Assembly (NCBI RefSeq): GCF_003289645.1
Contig: NZ_QLYX01000005.1
Coordinates: 1-64,000 of the forward strand
Direction: 5' to 3'
Source: Actinomadura craniellae
Lineage (GTDB): Bacteria > Actinomycetota > Actinomycetes > Streptosporangiales > Streptosporangiaceae
Length of the DNA: 64,000 nt
Program-made: the position numbers and the translations under genes
In this document: piece by piece, positions 17,597-26,812 of the stretch
How the letters are laid out: the number at the start of each line of letters is the position of its first letter
How positions within the stretch are numbered: position 1 is the stretch's first letter
The notes under the pieces: model-generated
What the model was told of the DNA's origin: nothing
Database searches by the model: none
Seen by the model: the letters and a program-made list of their open reading frames with translations, nothing else

Positions 17597-18775
17597 TTAC
17601 TTGCCGCCCCACTTCTGCGGGAAGCCGGGCATCTTGTCGCAGCCGCACAGCGCGTAGTGCAGCGGCGGCATGTTCGGCTGGAGGTAGGTGTCGAGGTTGG
17701 CCTCGGTCACCTTGGGCTGGGGCAGGTTCCAATCCTGCGGGACCTGCTCGCCGTTGAGGATGCGCAGCGCGGCGATCACCGGGGTGCGCCACTGGTAGGT
17801 GGGGTAGGTCGGCGCGACGGCGGTGAGCTTCTCGTCCTTCCACTTCTTGAGGAAGTCCTGCTGGTCCTCGCCGACGAACGGGGGCACCGGCACCCCGGCG
17901 TCCTCGAACGCCTCGATCGCCGCCACGGCGGTGGCGCCGGCGTCCATCCAGATGCCGTCGATCTTGCCGTGCCGCTGGATGTAGTCGCTGACGATGCTCT
18001 TGGTCTTGGCGGCGTCGCCGTCGGTGAACTCGGCGCCCACCACGTTCAGCTTGCTCTTGGCGAACGCGGCCTGCGCCGCCGACCAGCGGGTCTCCAGGAC
18101 GTCCACGCCGGGCAGGATGCGCAGCGCCAGGATCTTGCCGCCGGCGGGCACCTTCTCGATCAGGAACTCGGCGCCGTCGGCGCCGAACGCGTAACCGCCG
18201 ATGGGCTTGATGAAGGTGACCGGGCACTCGGTCTGCACGCCCCGGTCGAACACGATCACGGGCACCTTCGGGCACGCCCCGTTCACCGCGGGGGTGAGCG
18301 TGGCGGTGGTGTTGGGCGAAACGATCAGCGCGTCACAGCCCTTGCCGGTGAGCTCGGCGATGTCGGAGATCTGCTTGTCGTCCTTGCCCTCGGCGTCCAG
18401 CACCGTGAACTTGGTGATCTCCTTGTGCAGCGCGACCTCGGCCTGCATGGTCTTGAAGCCGACCTGCCGCCAGGGGTTGTTGACCGCCGCGTTGGAGAAG
18501 CACAGGTGGTACGGCCCGTTCTTCTTGTACTTGGCGGTGTCGACCATCTTCGGGTCGATCATCTGCTCCCACGGCTTGTCGGCCGGGCCCTGCGGGGTCT
18601 TGGTCCGCATGGCCAGCTGCGCCTCGTACTCGGCCTGGTCGAAGAACTTGGACTGGGCCGACGGGGAGGCCGTGCCGCCCGCCTTGCCGGTGGGCTGGTC
18701 GCTGGTACAGGCTCCGAGGAACAGGATGGCGGGCGTCAGGGCGACGATGGCCGCGGCGGACCGACGACGCTTCAT
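17597..18775 (-). CDS. Sugar ABC transporter substrate-binding lipoprotein
   Basis: A 392-residue periplasmic-type binding protein of the ribose/galactose/inositol class (PBP type 1). A lipoprotein signal ends in LGAC with the lipidated cysteine at residue 23. The mature domain has alternating alpha/beta segments with KGCDALIVSPNTTATLTPAV, VPVIVFDRG and GKIDGIWMDAGATAVAAIEAF. It captures a sugar or cyclitol for the adjoining permeases. ATG 18775 overlaps the stop of the upstream permease (ATGA), and GGAGA lies just before it. Having the binding protein after the permeases is less usual than first place. Substrate unknown. Confidence 0.88.
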   Translation of the reverse strand: MKRRRSAAAIVALTPAILFLGACTSDQPTGKAGGTASPSAQSKFFDQAEYEAQLAMRTKTPQGPADKPWEQMIDPKMVDTAKYKKNGPYHLCFSNAAVNNPWRQVGFKTMQAEVALHKEITKFTVLDAEGKDDKQISDIAELTGKGCDALIVSPNTTATLTPAVNGACPKVPVIVFDRGVQTECPVTFIKPIGGYAFGADGAEFLIEKVPAGGKILALRILPGVDVLETRWSAAQAAFAKSKLNVVGAEFTDGDAAKTKSIVSDYIQRHGKIDGIWMDAGATAVAAIEAFEDAGVPVPPFVGEDQQDFLKKWKDEKLTAVAPTYPTYQWRTPVIAALRILNGEQVPQDWNLPQPKVTEANLDTYLQPNMPPLHYALCGCDKMPGFPQKWGGK

Positions 18776-19734
18776 GGCGTCTCCTTCGTTTTCAACATCG
18801 GGGGGCTGATGCTCGCCCCGGGACGGAACGGCAGCCGGACGGCTCCCACCGCCACCGCGGCGATGATGATGACGCCCTGCACGGTGAACTCCAGTGCCCC
18901 CGAGATCCCGTGCAGGTTGAGCAGGGTGAACAGCGCCTCCAGGGTGAGCGCGCCGGCCATCGCGGCCACGACCGAGCCGCGACCGCCGCCGAGCACCACC
19001 CCGCCGAGGACGACGGCGGTGATGGCCTGGAACTCCAGGCCCTGACCGATCTGGGCGGAAACCCCGGCGAAACCGCCGAGGAGGATCCCCGCGATCGCCG
19101 CGGACAGGCCGGAGATCGCGAAGGCGAAGATCGTGGCCCGGTGTACCCGGACCCCCGACAGCGACGCCGCGCGCCGGTTGTCGCCCGCGGCGATCAGGGT
19201 GCGGCCGAAGTCCGCGCGCATGAGCAGGATCGCGACCGCGCCCACGACCAGCAGGATCAGTACCGACCAGGGGATCGGCCCGAGCTCCTCCCGGCCGAAG
19301 GCGCGGAACCCCTCGGAGAGCGCCCCGCGCGGGGCTCCGCCCGTCCACAGGAACACCGCGCCCGACAGGATGAGCATCATGCCGAGCGTCGTGATGAACG
19401 ACGGCACGGCGAGCGCGGTGGTGATCACTCCGTTGGCCAGCCCCACCAGCAGACCGATCACGATCAGCAGGGCGAGGACGGGCCAGGTGGCCGAGTCGTC
19501 GCCGTCGATCAGACGGGCGGCGACGACCACCTCCACCGTCACCAGCGAACCGACCGACAGGTCGAACTCGCCGGCCACGATGACGAAGTACTGGCCGGCC
19601 GCGAGGATCGCCAGCGGCGCGGCGCGCTTGAGGAACGCCAGGAAGCCCGGGGGTTCCAGGAAGTAGGGGTTGCTCGCCGCGATGGCGATCAGCAGCACGA
19701 GCAGGACGGTGAAGATGGGCAGCGCGCGCTTCAT
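18772..19734 (-). CDS. Sugar ABC transporter permease (RbsC-like), second copy
   Basis: A 320-residue inner-membrane permease with about nine to ten hydrophobic segments. It shows the family's AGEFDLSVGSLVTVEVVVAA (near 60-80), GVRVHRATIFAFAISGLSAA and the AVVLGGVVLGGGRGS coupling region. It pairs with the second permease to form a heterodimeric channel. ATG 19734 overlaps the stop of the upstream permease and its own stop overlaps the binding-protein start, so all three are translationally coupled. Confidence 0.88.
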   Translation of the reverse strand: MKRALPIFTVLLVLLIAIAASNPYFLEPPGFLAFLKRAAPLAILAAGQYFVIVAGEFDLSVGSLVTVEVVVAARLIDGDDSATWPVLALLIVIGLLVGLANGVITTALAVPSFITTLGMMLILSGAVFLWTGGAPRGALSEGFRAFGREELGPIPWSVLILLVVGAVAILLMRADFGRTLIAAGDNRRAASLSGVRVHRATIFAFAISGLSAAIAGILLGGFAGVSAQIGQGLEFQAITAVVLGGVVLGGGRGSVVAAMAGALTLEALFTLLNLHGISGALEFTVQGVIIIAAVAVGAVRLPFRPGASISPPMLKTKETP

Positions 19735-20729
19735 GCCGTGGTCCGCCTCTCCCGGGCGCGGCGGGCGTAGACCGCCACCGCAACCACGATGACCACGCCC
19801 CGGACGACGTCCTTGAAGAAGGAGTTGACTTCGAGCTGGTTGAAGATGCTGTCGAGGACCGCCAGCAGCAGCACCCCGCCGACCGTGCCGGCCACCCCGC
19901 CCCGGCCGCCGGCCAGCGCGGTGCCGCCGAGCACCACCGCGGCGATCGACTCCAGGTCGTAGCCGCCGTCGGTGCCGACCGTGGGCGACCCCGCGCCGAG
20001 CCGGGCGGCCAGCAGCAGCCCGGCGATGCCGGCGCAGATCGAGCACAGCACGTGCGCGGAGATCACCACCCGGTCGGTGCGCACCCCCGACAGCCGGGCG
20101 ACCTCCTCGTCGCCGCCGACCGCGTAGATCCGGTAGCCCAGCCGGGTGCGGCGGAGCAGGAACCAGACCGCCACCGCGACGCCCGCCCAGAGCAGGGCGG
20201 AGACCGGGACCGGCCCGATCCGGTCGTAGCCCAGCCGCTGGAAGGAGTCGGTCACGTCCCCCGCGGGGCCGTCGTAGCGGTGCTCCACCACACCCTTGAT
20301 GATCAGCGCAACGCCGAGGGTGGCGATGAACGCGTGCACCTTCAACTTGGTGATGACGAGCCCGTTGACCATGCCGACCAGCGCGCTGACCGCCAGCACC
20401 ACGGCGATCGCCGGGACCATGCCGCCGCCGGTCATCGCCTCGGCGGCCACCAGCGAGGTCAGGCTGATCAGGTACGCCACCGACAGGTCGAGCGAGCCGG
20501 CCAGGATCGCCAGCGTCTGCCCGACCGCGACGATGCCGAGCGCCGCCGAGCGCTGCTGGATGCCGACGATGTTCTCGGTGGTGACGAACTGGCCGCCGTC
20601 GATGGTGACCAGCACCCAGCCGATGATCAGTACGGCGAACAGGGCCAGGTAGATGGCCTGCGCGGGGTCGCGCAGGTGCGCGATCACGCGGCCGCCCCGC
20701 AGCTGGACGGCCTGCGGCCGGGCCTTCAC
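19731..20729 (-). CDS. Sugar ABC transporter permease (RbsC-like), first copy
   Basis: A 332-residue permease similar to the next gene. Visible marks are LAGSLDLSVAYLISLTSLVAAE, KLKVHAFIATLGVALI, GVRTDRVVISAHVLCSICA and AVVLGGTALAGGRGG. An N-terminal cytosolic tail of about 25 residues precedes the first membrane helix. GTG 20729 overlaps the TGA of the ATPase gene by four bases. The two permeases probably arose by an old duplication and act as a pair. Confidence 0.88.
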   Translation of the reverse strand: MKARPQAVQLRGGRVIAHLRDPAQAIYLALFAVLIIGWVLVTIDGGQFVTTENIVGIQQRSAALGIVAVGQTLAILAGSLDLSVAYLISLTSLVAAEAMTGGGMVPAIAVVLAVSALVGMVNGLVITKLKVHAFIATLGVALIIKGVVEHRYDGPAGDVTDSFQRLGYDRIGPVPVSALLWAGVAVAVWFLLRRTRLGYRIYAVGGDEEVARLSGVRTDRVVISAHVLCSICAGIAGLLLAARLGAGSPTVGTDGGYDLESIAAVVLGGTALAGGRGGVAGTVGGVLLLAVLDSIFNQLEVNSFFKDVVRGVVIVVAVAVYARRARERRTTA

Positions 20730-22174
20730 GCGGCCACCTCGCCCGCGGCCAGCCGCATCACGGCCTCCTCGGTCGGACCGGCGGGCAGCTCGCCCGCGAT
20801 CGCGCCGTCGCGCAGCACCACGACCCGGTCGCTCATGCCGATCAGCTCGGGCAGTTCGGAGGAGATCATCATGATCGCCATCCCGTCCGCGGCCAGGCCG
20901 CGCATCAGCTCGTGGATCGCCGCCTTGGCCCCCACGTCCACACCTCTCGTCGGCTCGTCGAACAGCAGCACCTTCGGGGCCACCGTCATCCACTTGGCCA
21001 GCACGACCTTCTGCTGGTTGCCGCCCGACAGGTAGCGGACCTCCTGGTCCGGGCGGGGCGGGGAGATCCGGACGGCGGCCAGCAGGTCCTTGACGCTCCG
21101 GCCGCCGCCGCGGCCGGTGGCCCGGGTGACCAGCAGCGCGTTGTCGCGCACCGACTGGCGCAGCGCCAGCCCCTCGGCCTTGCGGTCCTCGGTGACCAGC
21201 CCGATGCCCGCCCGGACGGCCGCCCGGACCGAGCGGGGCCGCAGCGGGGTCATCTCGCCGTGGGTGAACGGCTCCGCCCCGAAGATCGCCTTGGCCAGTT
21301 CGGTGCGCCCGGAGCCCTGCAACCCGGCGATCCCGACGATCTCGCCGGCGCGCAGGTCGAGGTCGATGTCGCGCAGCCGGTCGTTGCCGGCCTTGCGCAG
21401 GCTCAGCAGCGCCTCCCCCGCCGAGCCGGGCTCGGCCCGCGGCGGGTAGTAGTCGCGCAGTTCCCGGCCGACCATCAGCCGGACCAGTTCGTCGGTGTCG
21501 ACCTCGGCGGTCGGGACGGTGGTGACGCGGGCGCCGTCCTTGAGGACGGTGACCCGGTCGGCCAGGTCGAACACCTCGCGCAGCCGGTGCGAGATGTAGA
21601 GGATGGCGATGCCGCGCTCCTGCAACCGGCGGACCAGCCGGTAGAGCAGTTCCACCTCGTGCTCGGCCAGCGCCGCGGTGGGCTCGTCCATGACGACGAT
21701 CCGGGCGTTCTGCGACAGCGCCTTGACGATCTCGACGACCTGCTGCTGGGCGACCGACAGCCGGCGGACGAGGTCGCGGGGGCGGAAGGAGTGCACGCCG
21801 AGCCCGTCCAGCAGTTCGGCGGTGGCCTTCTCCATCGCCGACCGGTCGACCAGGCCGCGCCGGACGGGTTCGCGGCCCAGGAACACGTTCTCGGCCACGC
21901 TGCGCTCGGGCAGCAGGTTGAACTCCTGGTAGATGATCGCCACCCCGCCGCGCTGGGCGTCGAGCGGGTGGCCGAAGGAGACCGGGCCGCCGTCGATCTC
22001 GATGCGGCCCTCGTCGGGGGCGTGCACCCCGGCGAGGATCTTCATCAGGGTGGACTTGCCCGCCCCGTTCTCGCCGACCACGGCGTGTACCTCGCCCGCC
22101 GCCACGCTGAGGTCCACGTCGCGCAGCACGCGCACGCCCAGGAAGCTCTTGCCGATCCCCGTCATGGTCAGCAC
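20726..22174 (-). CDS. Sugar ABC transporter ATP-binding protein (two nucleotide-binding domains)
   Basis: A 482-residue duplicated ATPase of the RbsA/MglA type. The N-terminal domain has Walker A GENGAGKST, signature RRLSVAQQQ and Walker B ARIVVMDEPTAAL. The C-terminal domain has a modified P-loop GLQGSGRTEL, signature RYLSGGNQQKV and Walker B VLLFDEPTRGVD. As in relatives, the second P-loop replaces the Lys by Arg, so only the first site may hydrolyse ATP efficiently. Start GTG 22174 lies one base after the oxidoreductase stop; an ATG three codons in is an alternative. Confidence 0.92.
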   Translation of the reverse strand: MLTMTGIGKSFLGVRVLRDVDLSVAAGEVHAVVGENGAGKSTLMKILAGVHAPDEGRIEIDGGPVSFGHPLDAQRGGVAIIYQEFNLLPERSVAENVFLGREPVRRGLVDRSAMEKATAELLDGLGVHSFRPRDLVRRLSVAQQQVVEIVKALSQNARIVVMDEPTAALAEHEVELLYRLVRRLQERGIAILYISHRLREVFDLADRVTVLKDGARVTTVPTAEVDTDELVRLMVGRELRDYYPPRAEPGSAGEALLSLRKAGNDRLRDIDLDLRAGEIVGIAGLQGSGRTELAKAIFGAEPFTHGEMTPLRPRSVRAAVRAGIGLVTEDRKAEGLALRQSVRDNALLVTRATGRGGGRSVKDLLAAVRISPPRPDQEVRYLSGGNQQKVVLAKWMTVAPKVLLFDEPTRGVDVGAKAAIHELMRGLAADGMAIMMISSELPELIGMSDRVVVLRDGAIAGELPAGPTEEAVMRLAAGEVAA

Positions 22175-22175
22175 G

Positions 22176-23249
22176 TCACACCTCCGTCCAGCGGCCGGTG
22201 CCCGCCGAGGCCAGCACGGCGTCGCAGATCAGTGCGGCGCGGGCGCCGTCCGCGAAGGTGGGCAGGCCGTCGGGGCGCTCGCCGCGCAGCGCCGTGTAGG
22301 TGTCGGCCACGAAGGCGTCGAAGCAGTCGTGGTAGCCCTGCGCGTGGCCGGCGGGCAGCGGGGAGTAGGGCCGGGCCGCCGCCGACAGGGTCTCGGGGTC
22401 GCGGACCAGGGTGCTGGAGCCCTCGCGCCGGCCCAGCCAGAGCAGTTCGGGCTGCTCCTGGTCGAAGGCGAGGCTGGCCGCGGCGCCGGAGATCTCCAGG
22501 AACAGGCGGTTCTTGCGGCCCGGCGCGACCTGGCTGGTGGTGACCGTGCCGACCGCGCCCGCCGCGGTGCGGAACTGGACGATGGCCACGTCCTCGGTGA
22601 GCACCGGCGCGTTGCTCGCGCGCTCGTCGATGACCACCGCGGTCTGCGCGCTGACCGCGGTGATCCGGTCGCCGGTGACGAACTCGGCCAGGTCGCACCA
22701 GTGCGACCCGATGTCGGCGAACGTCCGGCTCGGGCCGCCGACCGCGGGGTCGGCCCGCCAGTTGTCGTCCTCGGGGCGCAGCAGCCAGTCCTGCAGGTAG
22801 CTGCCCTGGATCACGCTGATGCGGCCGATGTCGCCGGCCGCGACCCGCTGCCGGGCTTCGCGGACCATCGCGTGGAAGCGGTACACGAAGGGCACCGTGG
22901 CGACCGCGCCCGCCGCCCGGTCGGCCAGGAGCGCGGCGGTCGCCGCGTCGGTGGCCAGCGGCTTCTCACAGACGACCGCGAGCCCCCGGTCGAGGGCGGC
23001 GAGGGCCAGCGGGGCATGAAGGTGGTTGGGGGTGCAGATGTGGACGACGTCGACGTCGCCCGACTCGATCAGTTCCGCGCCGGTGGCGTAGGCCTGGTCG
23101 GCGCCCAGCAGGGGAGCCGCCTGCTGGGCCTTGGCCAGGCCGGAGCCGGCGACGCCGGTGACGCGGGCCCCGGCCAGCCGCGCGGCACGGGCGTGCACGC
23201 GGCCCATGAAGCCGGTACCGATGATGCCTGCCCGCACTGTTTCCCGCAT
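22176..23249 (-). CDS. Gfo/Idh/MocA family NAD(P)-dependent oxidoreductase
   Basis: A 357-residue dehydrogenase. The Rossmann loop GIIGTGFMGRVHAR opens the protein, followed by HICTPNHLHAPLALAAL, the catalytic VVCEKPLA lysine motif and FVYRFHAMVREAR. The C-terminal domain contains GSYLQDWLLRPEDDNWR and GSHWCDLAEFVTGD. Family members oxidise sugars or cyclitols (inositol dehydrogenase among them). As first gene of the seven-gene operon it probably performs the first catabolic step on the imported compound. ATG 23249 has no ribosome site but lies eight bases after a good -10, so the transcript is probably leaderless. Confidence 0.9.
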   Translation of the reverse strand: MRETVRAGIIGTGFMGRVHARAARLAGARVTGVAGSGLAKAQQAAPLLGADQAYATGAELIESGDVDVVHICTPNHLHAPLALAALDRGLAVVCEKPLATDAATAALLADRAAGAVATVPFVYRFHAMVREARQRVAAGDIGRISVIQGSYLQDWLLRPEDDNWRADPAVGGPSRTFADIGSHWCDLAEFVTGDRITAVSAQTAVVIDERASNAPVLTEDVAIVQFRTAAGAVGTVTTSQVAPGRKNRLFLEISGAAASLAFDQEQPELLWLGRREGSSTLVRDPETLSAAARPYSPLPAGHAQGYHDCFDAFVADTYTALRGERPDGLPTFADGARAALICDAVLASAGTGRWTEV

Positions 23250-23257
23250 GTTTCGGG

Positions 23258-23287
23258 ATGCTAGAACCGACTTATGACGGCGGTCAA
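23258..23287 (-). promoter_or_regulatory. Promoter of the sugar operon with overlapping operator-like palindrome
   Basis: On the minus strand TTGACC (23287-23282) and TAGCAT (23263-23258) are 18 bases apart. Transcription would start within a base or two of ATG 23249, giving a leaderless message. The palindrome TGAC-N4-GTCA at 23275-23286 overlaps the -35 and is a candidate site for the divergently encoded ROK protein. Confidence 0.6.
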
Positions 23288-23362
23288 GCAAAAGTTGGCG
23301 AACGCGCGCCATAATGAGATCTGGGATCATCGGAAGAGGTCGGACAGGCGAAAGGAGCCGCA

Positions 23363-24544
23363 TTGACGCGGGGGATGCTGGGCGAACCGGGCGGAACCGG
23401 AGCGGGCGCACTGCTGTCGATACTCCGCGACGGCCAGGCCCGCACCCGGGCCGAGCTGATGCAGCTCACCGGGCTCGCCCGGTCGACGGTCTCACAGCGG
23501 CTGGACGCCCTGCTGGACCAGCGGTGGATCATCCCGGCCCAGGACGCAATCTCCTCGGGCGGCAGACCCGCGGTCGCCTTCGCCTTCAACCAGGGCGCGC
23601 GGGTCGTGCTCACCGCTGACCTCGGCGCCACGCACACCCGGGTCGCCGTCACCGACCTGGCCGCCGGCATCCTCGCCGAGCGCACCGCCGACCTGCCCAT
23701 AGAGCGCGGCCCCGAAGCCACCCTGGGCTGGCTCGTCGAAACCTTCACCGACCTGCTCGCCGAGGCCGGGCACGGCCTGGACGAGGTGTGCGGGGTGGGG
23801 GTCGGGCTACCCGGCCCGGTCGAGCACGGCACCGGACGCCCGATCAACCCGCCGATCATGCCGGGCTGGGACGCCTTCCCGGTGCCCGCCTGGCTCAGCG
23901 AGCGGCTGGGCGTGCCGGTGCTCGCCGACAACGACGTCAACATCATGGCGCTGGGCGAGCACTGGGCCGCCCGGCCCGAGGCCGACCACCTCATCTTCGT
24001 CAAGATCGGCACCGGGATCGGCTGCGGCATCATCACCGAGCGCCGCCTGCACCGGGGCGCCCAGGGCGCGGCGGGCGACATCGGCCACATCCGGGTGCCG
24101 TCCACCGACGACGTGGTCTGCCGGTGCGGCAACATCGGCTGCCTGGAGGCGGTGGCCGGTGGCGGCGCGCTGGCCGGCCGGCTGCGCGAGGCGGGCGAGG
24201 ATGCTGCCGACAGCCGGGGTGTGGTCCGCCTGGTGCGCGCCGGTAACCCGCACGCCGTCCGGCTGATCCGGCAGGCGGGCCGGGAGGTCGGCGAGGTGCT
24301 GACCTCGATCGTGAACTTCTTCAACCCCGCCGTGATCGTGATCGGCGGCGACATCGCCGAGGCCGGCGAGCACGTCCTCGCCGGGATGCGCGAGGTGATC
24401 TACAGCCGCTCGCTGCCACTGGCCACCCAGCACCTCGACATCCGCGCCAGCGAACTCGGCGACCGGGCCGGCGTGACGGGCGCGGCCGTCATGGTCATCG
24501 AACACGTCCTGGCCCCCACCGCCGTCGACCAGACCGTCGCCTGA
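23363..24544 (+). CDS. ROK-family transcriptional repressor
   Basis: A 393-residue regulator. The first 75 residues form a winged helix (RAELMQLTGLARSTVSQRLDAL), the rest a ROK sugar-kinase-like fold: LGATHTRVAVTDL (phosphate loop), GVGLPGPVEHG, FVKIGTGIGCGII and the zinc motif CRCGNIGCLEA. ROK repressors bind operators without inducer and release on binding a sugar or sugar phosphate. It is divergent from the sugar operon with a 113-base shared promoter region. TTG 23363 is chosen because AAAGGAG lies five bases before it; ATG 23375 is an alternative. Confidence 0.9.
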   Translation: MTRGMLGEPGGTGAGALLSILRDGQARTRAELMQLTGLARSTVSQRLDALLDQRWIIPAQDAISSGGRPAVAFAFNQGARVVLTADLGATHTRVAVTDLAAGILAERTADLPIERGPEATLGWLVETFTDLLAEAGHGLDEVCGVGVGLPGPVEHGTGRPINPPIMPGWDAFPVPAWLSERLGVPVLADNDVNIMALGEHWAARPEADHLIFVKIGTGIGCGIITERRLHRGAQGAAGDIGHIRVPSTDDVVCRCGNIGCLEAVAGGGALAGRLREAGEDAADSRGVVRLVRAGNPHAVRLIRQAGREVGEVLTSIVNFFNPAVIVIGGDIAEAGEHVLAGMREVIYSRSLPLATQHLDIRASELGDRAGVTGAAVMVIEHVLAPTAVDQTVA

Positions 24545-24565
24545 CGGCGAGGAGGTGGCCCGGGC

Positions 24566-24799
24566 TCAGGCCCAGTAGCGGCGCAGCCGCCAGGTGTCCG
24601 GGGAGGCCACGATCTCGGCCATGCCCGCGGCGCCGTCGGCGGTGGTGACGCCGACCCGGTAGAGCCGCGCGTCGCCCGGCATCTGCCAGACCGACAGCAC
24701 CTGCCGGACGTGCATCCTGCGCCCCCGCCAGGTGATGGCGGCGGGATGCCCGCCGACCCGGGTCTCGGCGCTGATCGGTTCGTCGTACAACTGGCTCAC
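24566..24799 (-). CDS. Small conserved actinobacterial protein (DUF6504-like)
   Basis: A 77-residue protein predicted to be mostly beta strand. The order YDEPISAETRVGGHPAAITWRG... then VRQVLSVWQM, LYRVGVTTADG, TWRLRRYWA resembles the short DUF6504 proteins of actinobacteria, some of which sit near DNA-polymerase IV-like genes. No polymerase is adjacent here. The GTG start at 24799 is chosen because it begins the conserved part; the ribosome site is weak. Family assignment is from memory and tentative. Confidence 0.55.
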   Translation of the reverse strand: MSQLYDEPISAETRVGGHPAAITWRGRRMHVRQVLSVWQMPGDARLYRVGVTTADGAAGMAEIVASPDTWRLRRYWA

Positions 24800-24863
24800 G
24801 GACCCCGAGCTTATCGAACGCGAGTTCGAAAACAAGGTGACGCGCCCGGGGTCCGCGTCTCGA

Positions 24864-26054
24864 TCAGTCGGAGTCGGAGACGAGCTTGGTCGGCTTCCCC
24901 TTCCGCGCCCTGGCGGCCCGGGCCAGCGGTTCGGCGGCCCGGGCCAGCAGGGGGCCGATCACCGCGAGCATCAGCACGTACGCCGCGGCGAGCGGCCCCA
25001 GCTTGGGGTTCGTCCCGGCGGCGACGGCGAGCCCGGCGATGACGATGTTGAACTCGCCGCGCGGGATCAGCGCGCTGCCCGCCCGGAGCCGTCCGGTCGT
25101 GGCCACGCCGGCGCGCTTGGCCGCCACCCACCCGCTGCCGAGCTTGGTGGCCACCCCGATCACCGCCAGCAGGGCGGCGACCCCGAGCACCGGCGGCAGG
25201 TCCGCCGGGTCGGTGTGCAGCCCGAAGAAGACGAAGAACACCGCGGCGAACAGGTCCCGCAGCGGGATCAGCAGCTCGCGCGCCTGGTGCGCCAGCGGCC
25301 CGGACAGCGCGATGCCCACCAGGAACGCGCCGACCGCGGCCGACACCTGGAGCTGCTGCGCGATGCCCGCGACCAGCAGCACCAGCCCGAGCACCTTGAG
25401 CAGCAGCACCTCCTGGCTGGGGCTGGCCACCAGGCGCTCGACCTTGTCGCCGTGGCGCAGCGCCACCAGCAGGATGATCGTGATCGTCGCGGCGGCGATG
25501 CCTAGCGAGGTCGCCCCGCCGATCAGCCCGGCACCGGCCAGCAGCGTCGTCAGGATCGGCAGGTAGGCGGCCATCATCAGGTCCTCGAAGACCAGGATGG
25601 ACAGCACCGCCGGGGTCTCCCGGTTGCCCAGCCAGCCCAGGTCGCCGATCACCTTGGCGGTGATGCCGGAGGACGTGACGTAGGTGATGCCGCCCATCGC
25701 CACCGCCGCGACCGGCCCCCAGCCGAGCAGCAGCGCGGCGGCCACCCCCGGGGCGGCGTTGACGACCAGGTCGAACAGGCCGGCCGGGGCCGAGGCACGC
25801 AGGTTCCCGACCAGTTCGCCGGCGGTGTACTCCAGGCCCAGGGTGAACAGCAGCAGGATCACGCCGACCTCGGCGCCGGTGGCGACGAAGTCCTCGCTGG
25901 CCTCCAGGTCGACGATGCCGCCGGCGCCGAAGGCCAGGCCGGCGAGCAGGTAGAGCGGGATGGGGGAGATGGAGAACCTGGTCGAGATCGCGCCGAGCAG
26001 GCCGAGGCCCAGGATGATCGCACCGAGTTCGATCAGTTGCATGGCTCCGTGCAT
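24864..26054 (-). CDS. khtU: K+/H+ antiporter, membrane subunit KhtU-like (CPA2 family)
   Basis: A 396-residue CPA2 exchanger with about twelve hydrophobic segments. Family marks include AIILGLGLLGAISTRFSISPIPLYLLAGL, LEYTAGEL, YVTSSGITAKVIGDLGWLGNRETP (discontinuous helix) and LVFEDLMMAAYLPILT, with PRGEFNIVIAGLA near the end. There is no C-terminal TrkA-N domain; instead the regulatory subunit is the adjacent gene, as in the KhtTU system. It exports K+ in exchange for H+. ATG 26054 is six bases after the khtT stop; ATG 26042 is an alternative. Confidence 0.88.
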   Translation of the reverse strand: MHGAMQLIELGAIILGLGLLGAISTRFSISPIPLYLLAGLAFGAGGIVDLEASEDFVATGAEVGVILLLFTLGLEYTAGELVGNLRASAPAGLFDLVVNAAPGVAAALLLGWGPVAAVAMGGITYVTSSGITAKVIGDLGWLGNRETPAVLSILVFEDLMMAAYLPILTTLLAGAGLIGGATSLGIAAATITIILLVALRHGDKVERLVASPSQEVLLLKVLGLVLLVAGIAQQLQVSAAVGAFLVGIALSGPLAHQARELLIPLRDLFAAVFFVFFGLHTDPADLPPVLGVAALLAVIGVATKLGSGWVAAKRAGVATTGRLRAGSALIPRGEFNIVIAGLAVAAGTNPKLGPLAAAYVLMLAVIGPLLARAAEPLARAARARKGKPTKLVSDSD

Positions 26055-26060
26055 GCGCGG

Positions 26061-26543
26061 CTATCCCGTTGCCAGGATCTCGGCGACGGCCTCGGTGCCC
26101 TCGGCCGTCCCGACCACCACGACGATGTCGTCCGCGTGGAAGTCGAAGTCCGGCCGGGGGCTGGCGATCACCTCTCCCACCCGCACGACGGCCACGATCG
26201 AGGCTCCGGTGCGGCTGCGTGCCTGGGTGTCGCCCAGCGTCCGGCCGTCGAAGGGGGAGCCCGGGGCGAGCGGGATCTGGCGGGTGACCAGGCCCTCGAC
26301 CTGCCGGCTCAGGTCGGCCTGGTACTCCACGATGCGGGCGGTGTCGAGCAGTTCGGCTATGCCGCTGGCTTCGTCGGGTGTCAGCTTGACCGTCACGGCC
26401 GCGCTGTCGGGGTCGTCACGGTCGTAGATCACCAGGTCCCGGCGGCCGGTCCGGTGGGAGACGATCCCGATCCGGCGGCCGCGGGAGGTGGTGAGCACGT
26501 GCTGGAGTCCTATCCCGGGCAGAGCGGTCCGTTCGACATCCAC
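26061..26543 (-). CDS. khtT: K+/H+ antiporter regulatory subunit KhtT-like (TrkA-C domain)
   Basis: A 160-residue soluble protein. The N-terminal half (ALPGIGLQHVLTTSRGRRIGIVSHRTGRRDLVIYD) matches KhtT N-domains. The C-terminal half is a TrkA-C (RCK_C) domain: PGSPFDGRTLGDTQARSRTG, ASIVAVVR, FDFHADDIVVVVG. Such subunits gate the partner exchanger in response to a nucleotide such as c-di-AMP, or to pH. GTG 26543 has AAGGGG nine bases upstream. First gene of a two-gene operon. Confidence 0.88.
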   Translation of the reverse strand: MDVERTALPGIGLQHVLTTSRGRRIGIVSHRTGRRDLVIYDRDDPDSAAVTVKLTPDEASGIAELLDTARIVEYQADLSRQVEGLVTRQIPLAPGSPFDGRTLGDTQARSRTGASIVAVVRVGEVIASPRPDFDFHADDIVVVVGTAEGTEAVAEILATG

Positions 26544-26812
26544 GACGCGTTTCCCCTTCGTTCTCGATGACCGGACGGCCGATCCGCTCGACCCGGTGAC
26601 GGCGCACGACCTTACCCGCCACCGACCCAGGCTTTTCTCACCCCTGCGGGCGAACCACCAGAAACCTACCTGCTGCCCCTCCGACCGCATGAGCCGCACG
26701 GAGCGTTCCCAGCTTTCCCTTTTCGTTACGACAGCGTAGTTGGGCTGTTTTCAAGCATTTCGTCCCCTGGCGCCTAGAATTCGGCTCAGTTCAACGGGGC
26801 CGGGGGTCACAC

